The notes: generated from the sequence alone by a model not told the origin. Positions 39,738 to 47,637 are shown, counted from the stretch's first letter. The stretch is 64,000 bases of DNA from Aliamphritea hakodatensis (GCF_024347195.1 NZ_AP025281.1:1736001-1800000); one strand, 5' to 3'. A program made the numbers and translations.

Positions 39738-39986
39738 TTATTTAATAAATTTGTTATAGGTAAAGAGCAGGATTACAGCACCGGCTGTTGCGGTAAGAAT
39801 GGTAGCAATATTGAATCCGCTTACGGAGCCGAGGCCGATAAAGGAGCCAATAAACCCACCGGCAAAAGCCCCCGCAATGCCCAGGACCATTGTCATAATC
39901 CAGCCCATTTTGTCTTCGCCGGGCATCAGCCAGCGTGCTAAGGCTCCGGCGACCAGTCCAAGAATTATCCAGCTTAAAATACCCAT
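39738..39986 (-). CDS. GlsB/YeaQ/YmgE family small membrane protein
   Basis: 82 residues. MGILSWIILGLVAGALARWL, MPGEDKMGWIMTMVLGIAGA and FAGGFIGSFIGLGSVSGFNI fit the transglycosylase-associated (GlsB/YeaQ) family: three hydrophobic Gly-rich segments with the conserved G-x-x-A-x-x-L-x-P-G motif. Inner-membrane protein often linked to stress responses; precise function unknown. It stands alone between small RNAs B and C. Confidence 0.85.
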   Translation of the reverse strand: MGILSWIILGLVAGALARWLMPGEDKMGWIMTMVLGIAGAFAGGFIGSFIGLGSVSGFNIATILTATAGAVILLFTYNKFIK

Positions 39987-40189
39987 AAATTTAGCCCTGA
40001 TGAATGATTAATTTGCCGGTAATGATCTGTTTTTCGTACTGAATCATTGCTTAATTATAGGACACAGAAGTGCGCTGATAAGCAGGGGCTGTTGGCGATA
40101 CTTGTTACAGAAAGCGATTTGAGGAGCCTGGTTTTATTTCGGATGGCTATCGGTAAACAGTTTTGTTGTGCATGCCGGTCTGGAAGGGG

Positions 40190-40522
40190 TCAGCTTTTTA
40201 TCAGGGTAAGCAGCGTTTTATCCTGCTTCTTTGTTGTACTGATTTTAGGTTGAACAATGGTGTTCGGTGTGGCTTCTTTTCTGGCCTGTTCAGAGGTAAT
40301 GGCATAAGCCATGAAGTGTGGTTGCAGTTCGCCGTGTTCTTCCTGATAACAGAAATCACTGAGCCGGAAATGGGTGAGTCCGTCTGCTCGGTTGGCGAGT
40401 TTTGGCAGGTGGAGTATTTTGCCAACCCTTGGCAGGTGTCCGATGCGCTTTGCTGAGCCAATAAAAGTATAACCTTCCGTAAAGAAGTTTATCGTGTATA
40501 TCGTTTCCATGATGTCGTCCAT
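40190..40522 (-). CDS. Hypothetical protein, 110 aa
   Basis: MDDIMETIYTINFFTEGYTF, IGSAKRIGHLPRVGKILHLP and a middle RLSDFCYQEEHGELQPHFMA with basic C-terminus (KKQDKTLLTLIKS). AAAGGA lies 8 bases before the ATG. No family, signal peptide or membrane segment recognised. Codon use looks coding in this frame; overlapping plus-strand frames do not. Confidence 0.5.
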   Translation of the reverse strand: MDDIMETIYTINFFTEGYTFIGSAKRIGHLPRVGKILHLPKLANRADGLTHFRLSDFCYQEEHGELQPHFMAYAITSEQARKEATPNTIVQPKISTTKKQDKTLLTLIKS

Positions 40523-40756
40523 ACAGAAATCCTTTGTTGGACTGTTCAGATACTGATCAGTCTATCGCGGGAGTTTCCGGAAGATAATAATCACTCGTAT
40601 ATGTACTGCCCAACTTGGGCAATATATTACTCATTTTGTGGATTATGAATTGTGAATATATTCCGTGATTTAACCTTGCCCGGGCGTGTGGCCGGGTAAA
40701 CGTATGGCGCTGTCTGAGCGCGGTTAACGGGAAATATATCCAATGGATCTTCAGGT
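40523..40756. other. Intergenic stretch before small RNA C
   Basis: No gene found. The segment includes TGTGGCCGGGTAAACG and other non-repeated sequence; nothing further recognised. Confidence 0.35.
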
Positions 40757-40871
40757 TGAAAAGCGGCTCGGGGGACGGTGAGCCGCTTTTCTGGCAATCT
40801 GCGGAGAGAACATCTGCCAGCACGTTACTGCTGTGCGAGGCGCATTATACGAAAGGATAATGCGTAATCAA
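40757..40871 (-). ncRNA. Sibling small RNA C with promoter
   Basis: Best-formed copy. -35 TTGATT (40866-40871), 16-base spacer, -10 TATAAT (40844-40849) with a GCGCC discriminator, start near 40837. Hairpin 1: GCAC/GTGC (40820-40823 with 40833-40836). Hairpin 2: CTGGCA/TGCCAG (40791-40796 with 40815-40820), CTCTCC in the loop (40803-40808). Hairpin 3: GAAAAGCGGCTC/GAGCCGCTTTTC (40758-40769 with 40780-40791), loop ACCGUCCCCC, ending in UUUUC. The -10 region is itself inside an inverted repeat CGCATTAT/ATAATGCG. Confidence 0.75.
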
Positions 40872-41120
40872 GCAAACAATCGTTTTAATTTGCTCAATCT
40901 TTATTCGTTATCGGGTATTTTCTGTATCAGATAAGAGACAAAGTAATCAGCCATGATGATATAGCGGATATCAAATGTGAAATTGTGCTGCTTGTTTTTC
41001 AGCTAATACCGGCCATATTGATAGAGCAGCCATGCTTAATATGGCGGTATTTTTAACGCATGCTGTCAGAAAGTCTGATTCGGTTTTATAGAGTGGGTAC
41101 TGATCAGGCGGGGAGGGGGT
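40872..41120. other. Intergenic stretch before lipoprotein gene
   Basis: No gene. The part next to small RNA C (AATTTGCTCAATC) continues similarity to the same place in copy B, so the repeated unit extends upstream of the -35 box. Confidence 0.4.
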
Positions 41121-41549
41121 GTGAGATTTATCTGTTTGTTTTTAATAGCACTTTTGTCGGGCTGTGCTGCGGTGGATGCGGATAAAAATGAATCGGCCAC
41201 GGTAACGCAGGTTGATGATGTGTTGGTAGAAGAACCGGTGGCTGATATCGATTCATCGGCCAAATATATTCACCTGTTTGATGTTTTGCAGAGGTATCCG
41301 AAGTCGGGGCTGGGCGTTTTTGAGGATTGGGTGATTGTCAAAGTTAATACGCCTGACGAAAAGGCGATCTGGTCATTTCCGCCGGTTTATCACCCGGCTT
41401 ATCCTGCTGCGGTCAGGCGTCAGATTATCAACAGTGACGGCAAAATCAGGATTCATACGGATATGAACTGTGCTTCACCGGAGGACTTGTGCGAATTGTT
41501 ATTTCGTGACTTTATCGCGATGAGTGAACAGGTGCTGGGCAGTCCTTAA
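41121..41549 (+). CDS. Hypothetical lipoprotein
   Basis: 142 residues from a GTG at 41121 after GGGGAGGGGG. Signal peptide MRFICLFLIALLSGCAAVDA with lipobox LLSGC, Cys15 as lipid anchor, then an acidic linker and a mature domain with YIHLFDVLQRYPKSGLGVFE and IRIHTDMNCASPEDLCELLF. Envelope protein of unknown role; the two Cys in NCASPEDLC could form a disulfide. Confidence 0.7.
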   Translation: MRFICLFLIALLSGCAAVDADKNESATVTQVDDVLVEEPVADIDSSAKYIHLFDVLQRYPKSGLGVFEDWVIVKVNTPDEKAIWSFPPVYHPAYPAAVRRQIINSDGKIRIHTDMNCASPEDLCELLFRDFIAMSEQVLGSP

Positions 41550-41649
41550 GTTACTATGATTCCTTGGCAGGGTATGTTGCCTATAAACCCTGTCAGTTCT
41601 GATATTTACATGTTTTTAGGCTTGGATTGCCCCTGATGAAGGTGCCTGT
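41550..41649. other. Intergenic, no feature
   Basis: Nothing recognised between the lipoprotein stop and the looser small-RNA relative E. Confidence 0.3.
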
Positions 41650-41762
41650 TAAAAGAGCCGCAACAGAATTGCAGCTCTGCTTACCTAAGCGTCTGGGGGA
41701 CATTCCTGGCACTTAGTAATACAAGCGTTTGAATTATAAGGCGCTTCTTAATGAGATCGCAA
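41650..41762 (-). ncRNA. Looser relative of the small-RNA family (E) with promoter
   Basis: -35 TTGCGA (41757-41762), 18-base spacer, -10 TATAAT (41733-41738), start near 41726. Hairpin CTAAGTG/CGCTTAG carries UGUCCCCC in its loop; a terminator GAGCTGC-N9-GCGGCTC with UUUU follows (41651-41677). It shares the C-run loop and promoter style with A-D but has two, not three, hairpins and no CUCUCC. The promoter segment also matches a sequence in the prophage at 10070-10096. Confidence 0.5.
41716..41743. repeat. AATACAAGC-type dispersed element (host copy)
   Basis: AATACAAGCG-TT-TGAATTATA then AGGCGC; nearly the same as 10073-10096 in the prophage. It overlaps the promoter of RNA E. Confidence 0.5.
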
Positions 41763-41787
41763 GTCAGAGGGGGCCTTAAAGGAAGGG

Positions 41788-41906
41788 TGAAAGGCAGCTC
41801 TTGGGGGACTGTGAGCTGCCTTTCTGGCTAATTCTTTTAGGATCATCAGCCAACACGAAAGCCTCCGTGCCCGGTTATTATACGTGTTTGCTCAATTATT
41901 AATCAA
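41788..41906 (-). ncRNA. Sibling small RNA D with promoter
   Basis: -35 TTGATT (41901-41906), 18-base spacer, -10 TATAAT (41877-41882), start near 41870. Hairpin 1: CACG/CGTG (41854-41857 with 41866-41869). Hairpin 2: TGGCT/AGCCA (41825-41829 with 41848-41852); here CTCTCC is replaced by GATCCTAAAA. Hairpin 3: GAAAGGCAGCTC/GAGCTGCCTTTC (41789-41800 with 41813-41824) with ACAGUCCCCC in the loop. Confidence 0.7.
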
Positions 41907-42218
41907 GCAAGTGTCTTTTTAATTACTTGATTTCGCTGGTATATATGGCGGTGTGTATCCTGTGTTTGCTGCAGCTTTATTGATACACAGATTTTAAACA
42001 GGTTTTGAGGCGCTCAGCGTATATTGCTAAATAAAAACTGATGTGAATATGTGAATAACAGGTTCGCAGGACTGTAGCTGGCATAATTTAATATTAAAGG
42101 CTTGCTGGTGTATTTTAATTAAATGCGGCTCAGTCTGGAGCTTAGTAAATCTTCAAGGCGAACCATAACCTGATTATGAGCATTTAATATTTCGTTATAG
42201 ACTTAATGACAGAGGGGG
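41907..42218. other. Intergenic stretch
   Basis: AT-rich with no recognised gene, terminator or repeat apart from the upstream extension of small RNA D (AATTACTTGATT). Confidence 0.35.
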
Positions 42219-42434
42219 TTAGCGCTTAGATATTTCCCGCATTAAACCGCTGAGGTCCAGCCCCTGATGAGATGCAAGTTGTTCCAGGTCCGACTGGTTA
42301 CGGGGCGGTACTGAGCTGAGCTGTTGAGCACGGGCTTTTTTTTCAGCGACTTTTTGCTCAATCTTTAGATGCAATTTATTCAATTGCTCAATGCTTAGTG
42401 ATGCAAGGCTTTCAAAAATGTCTGTCTTGTTCAT
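42219..42434 (-). CDS. Small coiled-coil protein, 71 aa
   Basis: MNKTDIFESLASLSIEQLNK, LHLKIEQKVAEKKARAQQLS, a Pro/Asn linker, then LEQLASHQGLDLSGLMREIS. The helical N-terminus recalls the oligomerisation part of H-NS-type proteins, and QGLDLSGLMREIS could be a short second helix, but the DNA-binding AT-hook is missing. A role is not established. It is flanked by non-coding DNA. Confidence 0.5.
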   Translation of the reverse strand: MNKTDIFESLASLSIEQLNKLHLKIEQKVAEKKARAQQLSSVPPRNQSDLEQLASHQGLDLSGLMREISKR

Positions 42435-42726
42435 GAAAAGGCAGTAAACCTGAAAATTATCTGTGAGATTTCCGTACTGGCTCTGGACTCAAACGGCAAA
42501 GTCATGCTTCTTCCGTGTAGAAGGTTGCGGCGCATAGAATTTTTTAGGCAACCTAAAACAAATTTTAGCATCAATTTCCTGAGTGTTTAAGTTTTAGAGC
42601 TGATAAATTATTTTAATTCAGGGCTGCAGATTAAAATTTAGGCTGTAAGGCCAGACTGATAAGCTTATAATTGTTGCTTAATAATCAGTGATATTCTTTC
42701 ATCAATTTTTTACAAGTCATACTTAT
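42435..42726. other. Divergent intergenic region upstream of dgkA
   Basis: About 290 AT-rich bases between two divergent genes. It must carry both promoters; no confident boxes chosen. Confidence 0.3.
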
Positions 42727-43104
42727 ATGAAACCAAGCGAAAACAGTGGCATCCGACGTTTTTATTATGCAACGAAATATTCTTTTCAGGGGTTTCGTGC
42801 TGCATTTAAAGAGGAGCAGGCGTTTCGTTATGAGCTGGCAGCTATGTTGTTCTTGATGCCGGCGGCGGTCTGGATTGCACAGAGTGGTGTTCAGCTTGCG
42901 TTACTGTGGGGGAGCTGTCTTCTGGTGCTGGCATTTGAGATTGTCAATTCGGCGATAGAGGCCGTTGTTGACCGCTGGGGCTCGGAATATCATGAGTTGG
43001 CAGGCCGCGCTAAGGATATGGGCTCAGCAGGGGTGTTTCTGATGATCATGCTAACGGTTGTTGTATGGTGCGGTATTTTGTACGACAACGGCGTGTTTGG
43101 CTGA
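42727..43104 (+). CDS. dgkA: Diacylglycerol kinase (DgkA)
   Basis: 125 residues from ATG 42727 (an earlier in-frame ATG at 42688 adds a non-family segment and is rejected). RRFYYATKYSFQGFRAAFKE, EQAFRYELAAMLF and the signature LAFEIVNSAIEAVVDRWGSE with three membrane helices identify the small integral-membrane kinase that turns diacylglycerol into phosphatidate in the lipid recycling path. Catalytic Glu and Asn residues of ExxNSAIE are present. Ribosome site weak. Confidence 0.92.
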   Translation: MKPSENSGIRRFYYATKYSFQGFRAAFKEEQAFRYELAAMLFLMPAAVWIAQSGVQLALLWGSCLLVLAFEIVNSAIEAVVDRWGSEYHELAGRAKDMGSAGVFLMIMLTVVVWCGILYDNGVFG

Positions 43105-43180
43105 CATAAGGGAAGCGGTCGTCGCACTCGGTCGTTGAGCCCGCGGATATGGTGTCAGTTGATCTGGCAAATTCCAGGCA

Positions 43181-43205
43181 CAAAAAAACCAGCGCATGGC
43201 TGGTT
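43181..43205 (-). terminator. Terminator of tRNA-Ala
   Basis: Minus strand AACCAGC-catgc-GCTGGTT followed by TTTTT, about 33 bases after the tRNA 3' end. Confidence 0.7.
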
Positions 43206-43237
43206 AATTCGATATCCTGTGTTAACTTCTTTGAAGT

Positions 43238-43313
43238 TGGTGGAGCCTAGCGGGATCGAACCGCTGACCTCAACACTGCCAGTGTTGCGCTCTCCCAGCT
43301 GAGCTAAGGCCCC
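43238..43313 (-). tRNA. tRNA-Ala (anticodon GGC)
   Basis: 76 bases with encoded CCA. Acceptor GGGGCCT/AGGCTCC, D-arm AGCTCAGCTGGGAGAGC, anticodon stem CAACA/TGTTG with loop CTGGCAG, and T-arm GCGGTTCGATCCCGC are all complete. Anticodon GGC reads GCC/GCU alanine codons. Own promoter upstream and terminator downstream. Confidence 0.97.
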
Positions 43314-43329
43314 TCACAAGATGGCGGCT

Positions 43330-43358
43330 ATATTAATGACGACTCTGCAGACTGTCAA
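43330..43358 (-). promoter_or_regulatory. tRNA-Ala promoter
   Basis: Minus strand TTGACA (43353-43358), 17-base spacer, TAATAT (43330-43335), followed by a GC-rich discriminator. Confidence 0.75.
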
Positions 43359-43419
43359 GCGCTGTGCAGCACAAATCTTCAGAATTTTCAGTTAAAGGCC
43401 AAGTGTTTAATTTTTATAT

Positions 43420-43448
43420 AAAAAAGCCCGGGCAGTTTGCCCGGGCTC
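43420..43448 (-). terminator. Terminator of gltX
   Basis: Minus strand AGCCCGGGC-aaact-GCCCGGGCT followed by TTTTT; 21 bases after the gltX stop. Confidence 0.85.
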
Positions 43449-43468
43449 AGGATCAGATCTGTGACTGT

Positions 43469-44962
43469 TTAGCCGAGTGATTTGGCCAGCTCACGGTATT
43501 CTTTTTCCCAGCGTTTAGCTTCTTTTTTGGACGGGCCACCCACAGTGTTCAGCGCGTGACGGATACGGGCGCGGCTCATGTCCGGTCCCAGAATCTGCAT
43601 AGAGTCGACGACGGAAACACTGGCGCTGGTGCCGGCAATTGCAATGAATAACGGGTAGAGGAAGTCACGCACCTTGAAGCCCATTGCGTCGCCCAGTGTT
43701 TTGCACTGGCTGAACAGGCGGTCCTTATTCCATTGTTGCTCGGAGTCCAGCATCCAGGAGGCGTACTGGAGAATCTTACGGACGTCGTCCCGTTCCAGAG
43801 ATTTGTGGGCGAAGTCTTCTTCAGTAATCGACAGCATACCTGACATCAGGAAGCCGGCAACCGGAGCAACATCAGTAAATTTTTCAACCCGTGGCTTAAT
43901 CAGCGGGATAATTTGCATCAGGTACTCAGGATTGAGCGCCCATTGCTGGAATTGTTGTGCGAATTGTTCGTCGCTCAGGTCTTCACGGATCCACATGCCA
44001 TTCAGCCAGCTGAGTTTTTCCTGGTCGAAGATCGGGCCGCCCAGCGATACCCGGCTGATATCAAAGTTGGCGATCATTTCTTCCAGGCTGAATTTTTCAC
44101 GTTCGTCCGGCATCGACCAGCCCATCCGGGCCAGGTAGTTAAGCAGGGCGTCTGCCAGGTAACCCATACGCTGGTAGTAAATGATGCTGGTCGGGTTTTT
44201 ACGCTTGGACAGCTTTGACTTGTCAGGATTACGCAGCAGTGGCATGTGACACAGTGCTGGCATTTCCCAGCCAAAGTATTTGTACAGTAACTGGTGCTTA
44301 GGTGCGGAGCTGATCCATTCTTCACCCCGTAATACATGGGTGATTTCCATCAGATGGTCATCGACAACGTTGGCCAGGTGATAGGTTGGCATACCGTCGG
44401 ACTTCATCAGAATCTGACAGTCTACCTGTGACCATTCAACTTCAATGGTGCCGCGTAACAGGTCATCGAAAACACATACCCCTTCTTCAGGTACCTGCAT
44501 GCGAACAACGTAAGGTGCGTTGGCTGCTTCCCGGGCTGACACTTCTTCAGCGGGCAGGGCCAGATCACTTTGTTTCAGGGCCGTTTGCAGGCCCTGTTCC
44601 CGGCGCTGGTTACGCAACTCATCCAGTTCTTCTGCGGTACGGTAGCATTTGAATGCTTTGCCTTCGTCCAGCAGTTGCTGCGTATATTTCTGGTAGATTT
44701 CGCTTCGCTCACTCTGACGGTACGGACCGTGTGGGCCGGGTTTGTCAGGGCCTTCGTCCCAGTCCATGCCAAGCCAGCGCAGAGAGTCAAGGATGGCCTG
44801 TTCGGATTCAGGCGTACTGCGGGTCTGGTCGGTATCTTCGATACGAAGAATGAATTCGCCGCCATGCTGGCGGGCAAAAGCCAGATTGAATAAAGCAATA
44901 TAAGCGGTACCTACGTGCGGGTCGCCGGTAGGGGAAGGTGCAATACGGGTGCGAACAGTCAT
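43469..44962 (-). CDS. gltX: Glutamyl-tRNA synthetase
   Basis: 497 residues, typical length. Class I signatures: the HIGH region PSPTGDPHVGTAYIALFN and the KMSKS loop DKSKLSKRKNPTS. The C-terminal anticodon-binding helical domain is complete (FKVRDFLYPLFIAIAGTSAS). It charges tRNA-Glu with glutamate and supplies Glu-tRNA for haem synthesis. Single-gene transcript on the minus strand with own terminator; promoter proposed at 45005-45033. Confidence 0.96.
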   Translation of the reverse strand: MTVRTRIAPSPTGDPHVGTAYIALFNLAFARQHGGEFILRIEDTDQTRSTPESEQAILDSLRWLGMDWDEGPDKPGPHGPYRQSERSEIYQKYTQQLLDEGKAFKCYRTAEELDELRNQRREQGLQTALKQSDLALPAEEVSAREAANAPYVVRMQVPEEGVCVFDDLLRGTIEVEWSQVDCQILMKSDGMPTYHLANVVDDHLMEITHVLRGEEWISSAPKHQLLYKYFGWEMPALCHMPLLRNPDKSKLSKRKNPTSIIYYQRMGYLADALLNYLARMGWSMPDEREKFSLEEMIANFDISRVSLGGPIFDQEKLSWLNGMWIREDLSDEQFAQQFQQWALNPEYLMQIIPLIKPRVEKFTDVAPVAGFLMSGMLSITEEDFAHKSLERDDVRKILQYASWMLDSEQQWNKDRLFSQCKTLGDAMGFKVRDFLYPLFIAIAGTSASVSVVDSMQILGPDMSRARIRHALNTVGGPSKKEAKRWEKEYRELAKSLG

Positions 44963-45004
44963 CAGAATCCTGCTAACAAAATCGGGTTAAGTAAAATTGC
45001 GCGC

Positions 45005-45033
45005 ATTATACTCCGTTGCTGATGTTGGGTACA
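45005..45033 (-). promoter_or_regulatory. Probable gltX promoter
   Basis: Minus strand -10 TATAAT (45005-45010) with a GCGCGC discriminator typical of stringently controlled genes; -35 TGTACC (45028-45033) is weak, 17-base spacer. Confidence 0.45.
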
Positions 45034-45295
45034 TCATGTTGATGGAGGTTTGGTGCCGCCAGTTATGGTACATACTGGTGCGAACCGGCGGATGTTGCAT
45101 GATTCAGGGGCAGGTTCTCGCTGCTGAAAGTTAAGGTGTCTGCGCAGTAACGGTGCGGTTTGGTTGTATCCGGTGGGGTGTGCTGGCGATGTACGCTGTG
45201 ATTCTGGCTGAAAAGGCTCCGGCTTATTGTTCTGGCATGTTTCATGCTAAAGACGAGGTACGGCTGTTGTTCAGCTGTGCTTTCTGTGGACTTTA
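45034..45295. other. Intergenic stretch ending in an orphan terminator
   Basis: No annotated-type gene. A 35-codon frame from ATG 45189 to TAG 45296 (MYAVILAEKAPAYCSGMFHA...) is the best small-ORF candidate, with weak support. A plus-strand terminator follows, so some plus-strand transcript, small RNA or short mRNA, is likely. Confidence 0.3.
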
Positions 45296-45334
45296 GCGCC
45301 CGGCTTCAGATTTGTCTGATCCGGGCGTTTTTTT
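45296..45334 (+). terminator. Orphan terminator
   Basis: GCGCCCGG ... CCGGGCG hairpin followed by TTTTTTT. No plus-strand gene precedes it within 2 kb other than the small candidate above. Confidence 0.75.
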
Positions 45335-45478
45335 ATCTGAATGACGGATTATGAAGAAAGATACAGCCGTTAAGAGGCTGCCTGTTCAAAGGAGTGGTTG
45401 CTGCTGTTTATAATGGCGTTTTTATGTTGTACGGGTGGACCTGATACAGCGGATTAAACAGAAAAGGCGGTATTTCAT

Positions 45479-46027
45479 TTGCAATATAAAAATGCCTGGA
45501 TGGTGAGAGCCAGTAAAGGGGGGCGTTTGGCTGAGCTGTTTGCAAGCCGGGGCTGTGTGGCGCTGGGTTGGAATTGTCTGGGGAATCTGGCGGGTTATGC
45601 TGATGTGGCTGCGTTGCACGGGGCGTATGTGTCAGCCTACGGAGACGAGAAGCCTGCGAAAGTCAGTAACGCAGTGAGTATGTTGCACCGGTTTGCGCGG
45701 CAGATCAGCGCCGGGGATCTGGTTATCACCTATATGCCCGAACGGAGGCTGTATTTACTGGGTGAAGATCTGGGAAGGTACCGGCATGTTGCCGAGGCTG
45801 AGTGGTTGGACCGGTATGCCAATATTCGCCCGGTAAGCTGGTTGTCAGTTGTTGCCCGTGATGATCTCAGTAAGGCCGTTCAGAACAGTCTGGGGGCGAC
45901 GCTTACGCTGTTTTCACTGAAGAATGAAGTGGTTTCTGAGTTACTGATGAATGCGCAGCCTGTCGGTTCAGCGCTGTCACCGGATGCCGGGGGAGCTCAG
46001 TTAAGCCTCCCCGGTTGTCAGATTTAA
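45479..46027 (+). CDS. Mrr-N-like protein without nuclease domain
   Basis: 182 residues from TTG 45479 (AAGGCGG 8 bases upstream; ATG 45500 is the alternative). NAWMVRASKGGRLAELFASR, GCVALGWNCLGNLAGYADVA, and ARQISAGDLVITYMPERRLY followed by LLGEDLGRYRH match the N-terminal domain found before nuclease domains in Mrr-type restriction proteins (VRAG..G...F..xxxVAIGW, GD.VITY.P..R.YxxG). No PD-(D/E)xK domain follows. It may bind modified DNA or be a regulatory remnant. Stop codon region overlaps the convergent gene by four bases. Confidence 0.5.
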   Translation: MQYKNAWMVRASKGGRLAELFASRGCVALGWNCLGNLAGYADVAALHGAYVSAYGDEKPAKVSNAVSMLHRFARQISAGDLVITYMPERRLYLLGEDLGRYRHVAEAEWLDRYANIRPVSWLSVVARDDLSKAVQNSLGATLTLFSLKNEVVSELLMNAQPVGSALSPDAGGAQLSLPGCQI

Positions 46028-47598
46028 TACTGAAAGAGTCTGAACTGTTTGAAGGTGACGTGGTTTTTGGGCGGTTCCGGGTTGCGTTTTTTCCAGTGTT
46101 TGGCCGCCAGCCGGATAAAGGCTTCACTTTGCAGGTTATGAACTAACACAGTTCCGGAGCAAACCCAGGCTTTATTCAGAGCGTCTTTGTAGTATGAGCT
46201 GAATACCGGGCCGCGGCGGATCAGCCGCAGTGTGCCGGTGGGGGAGTCATTGCCGCCGTAACCCACGTCGCGCCGGTATTTGTTGTACATGTTGACGGAG
46301 CTGGCAGCCCAGTCATCGATGTTCAGCTCCCCGTTTTCCTGACTGACACTGCCAATCTTGGTGAGGTTAAAGCTGTTATTCCAGCCGGTCCGGAAACCGT
46401 CATCTTCATCCCGTTCGCTGGAGGCATAAGGCGGTGCGCCATGGACGTCAAATGTCAGATTTACTTTTTTTCCATTCAGGTTGTCGTTGCTTATGTTGAA
46501 GTAGCCGGGGTCGATACCGATGGCAGCCATTTCAAAGGTTGTGCCCTGATGAGGGCTGGCGACATGAAAGTCCACCCGGGCATCGAAGTCACCGTGATAA
46601 CTGTTACAGGTGACAGCTGCAGCACCGGAATACTCGCCGCCCTGTTTTATATCGATGTGCAGTCCGTCTTCCTGATAAATCCGGGTGTCCTGATTGGTGT
46701 GGCTGTAACCGGCGGTCCAAAGGTCGCGGTCAATCCGGTCGCCGGAAAAATCGTCCTGCATAACCTGTGCTGGTGGCAGAAGCTGTTCACTGGTTGGCAG
46801 TGCCCCCCTGGCGATAAGCCCGGCAATATGAGGCGCTGCCTGTCTGAGGGCGCGGATTGTGTCCGGTGTAGGGGCAAATGGCTGCTGGGTGATCAGTAAC
46901 CAGTTTTTATTCTGAACGGGTTGGTTCTGGTTCAAAAAATAGCTGACAAATTCTTCAGCCCAGGCAAGCTGGTAATCGGCGTCGACGCAGCTGGCGGCAT
47001 CGAGAGTGGCCGGGTTCAGACCGTTCATCCGGGTCAGGTCTGCTGCCAGTTCGCCGTGATATCCCTGTTGGCGTAATAGCTGACAGGTAGCAATGGGCGC
47101 GATGATGCAGGCTCGTTGCGTCAGGCCGAAGCGGCTTAACAGTTCTGCCAGTAAGGTGGTCAGGTCAGACTGATGTTGGTATGTCAGGTCGGGAAGGCGG
47201 ATCAGCAGTTGGGTACGGCGGCCAAAGATTCGCAGCACATCTTCCAGCTTGCTGAGGACAACGGGACGCTGACTACTGGCATCCCAGGGCGTGTCTTCCC
47301 CCCGGGCACCGGTCGGCTGGTAATTGGCATCAAGTTCGCTTGAACGCCAGGTTTTACCCGCATCCAGTTTCTGGATAGCGTCAAGATCCAGGGTGTCAAC
47401 CTGAGCAGGTACGCCACAACTGTGTTCAAGTGAGGCGTTCGCTGTGCAGATAATCTGCTTGTCGCGGGTCAGCAGGACATCCAGGCAAAGTCCGTTTGCA
47501 CCACCTCCCAGACCGGCCCACAGGCTTTCCATGGTGCTGGGAGGTGTTACCCAGCAGTCTCCGTTGTGGGCAAAAAGATTAATGTTTCTGATATCCAT
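46024..47598 (-). CDS. GDPD-like protein with degenerate active site and C-terminal beta region
   Basis: 524 residues from ATG 47598 (GGGGA six bases upstream; a GTG four codons earlier is in frame). The first 250 residues follow the glycerophosphodiester phosphodiesterase barrel: NLFAHNGDCWVTPPSTMESL, ANGLCLDVLLTRDKQIICTA. However, the HRG motif is HNG, the ExD pair is LCLD and the HD after the strand is TAN, so catalysis is doubtful. From about residue 275 on, DDFSGDRIDRDLWTAGYSHT and later FNLTKIG, SSVNMYNKYRRDVGYGG suggest a LamG/glucanase-like beta sandwich. No signal peptide. Role unknown. Confidence 0.55.
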   Translation of the reverse strand: MDIRNINLFAHNGDCWVTPPSTMESLWAGLGGGANGLCLDVLLTRDKQIICTANASLEHSCGVPAQVDTLDLDAIQKLDAGKTWRSSELDANYQPTGARGEDTPWDASSQRPVVLSKLEDVLRIFGRRTQLLIRLPDLTYQHQSDLTTLLAELLSRFGLTQRACIIAPIATCQLLRQQGYHGELAADLTRMNGLNPATLDAASCVDADYQLAWAEEFVSYFLNQNQPVQNKNWLLITQQPFAPTPDTIRALRQAAPHIAGLIARGALPTSEQLLPPAQVMQDDFSGDRIDRDLWTAGYSHTNQDTRIYQEDGLHIDIKQGGEYSGAAAVTCNSYHGDFDARVDFHVASPHQGTTFEMAAIGIDPGYFNISNDNLNGKKVNLTFDVHGAPPYASSERDEDDGFRTGWNNSFNLTKIGSVSQENGELNIDDWAASSVNMYNKYRRDVGYGGNDSPTGTLRLIRRGPVFSSYYKDALNKAWVCSGTVLVHNLQSEAFIRLAAKHWKKRNPEPPKNHVTFKQFRLFQY

Positions 47599-47637
47599 AT
47601 GGGTCCCCACGATAAGTGCTGCTGTTATACGGTGCGG

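Noticed and set aside
43238..43313. tRNA-Ala as the prophage attachment site
   Set aside because: It is 4.5 kb right of the last phage gene with host genes between, and the dusA junction explains the boundary better.
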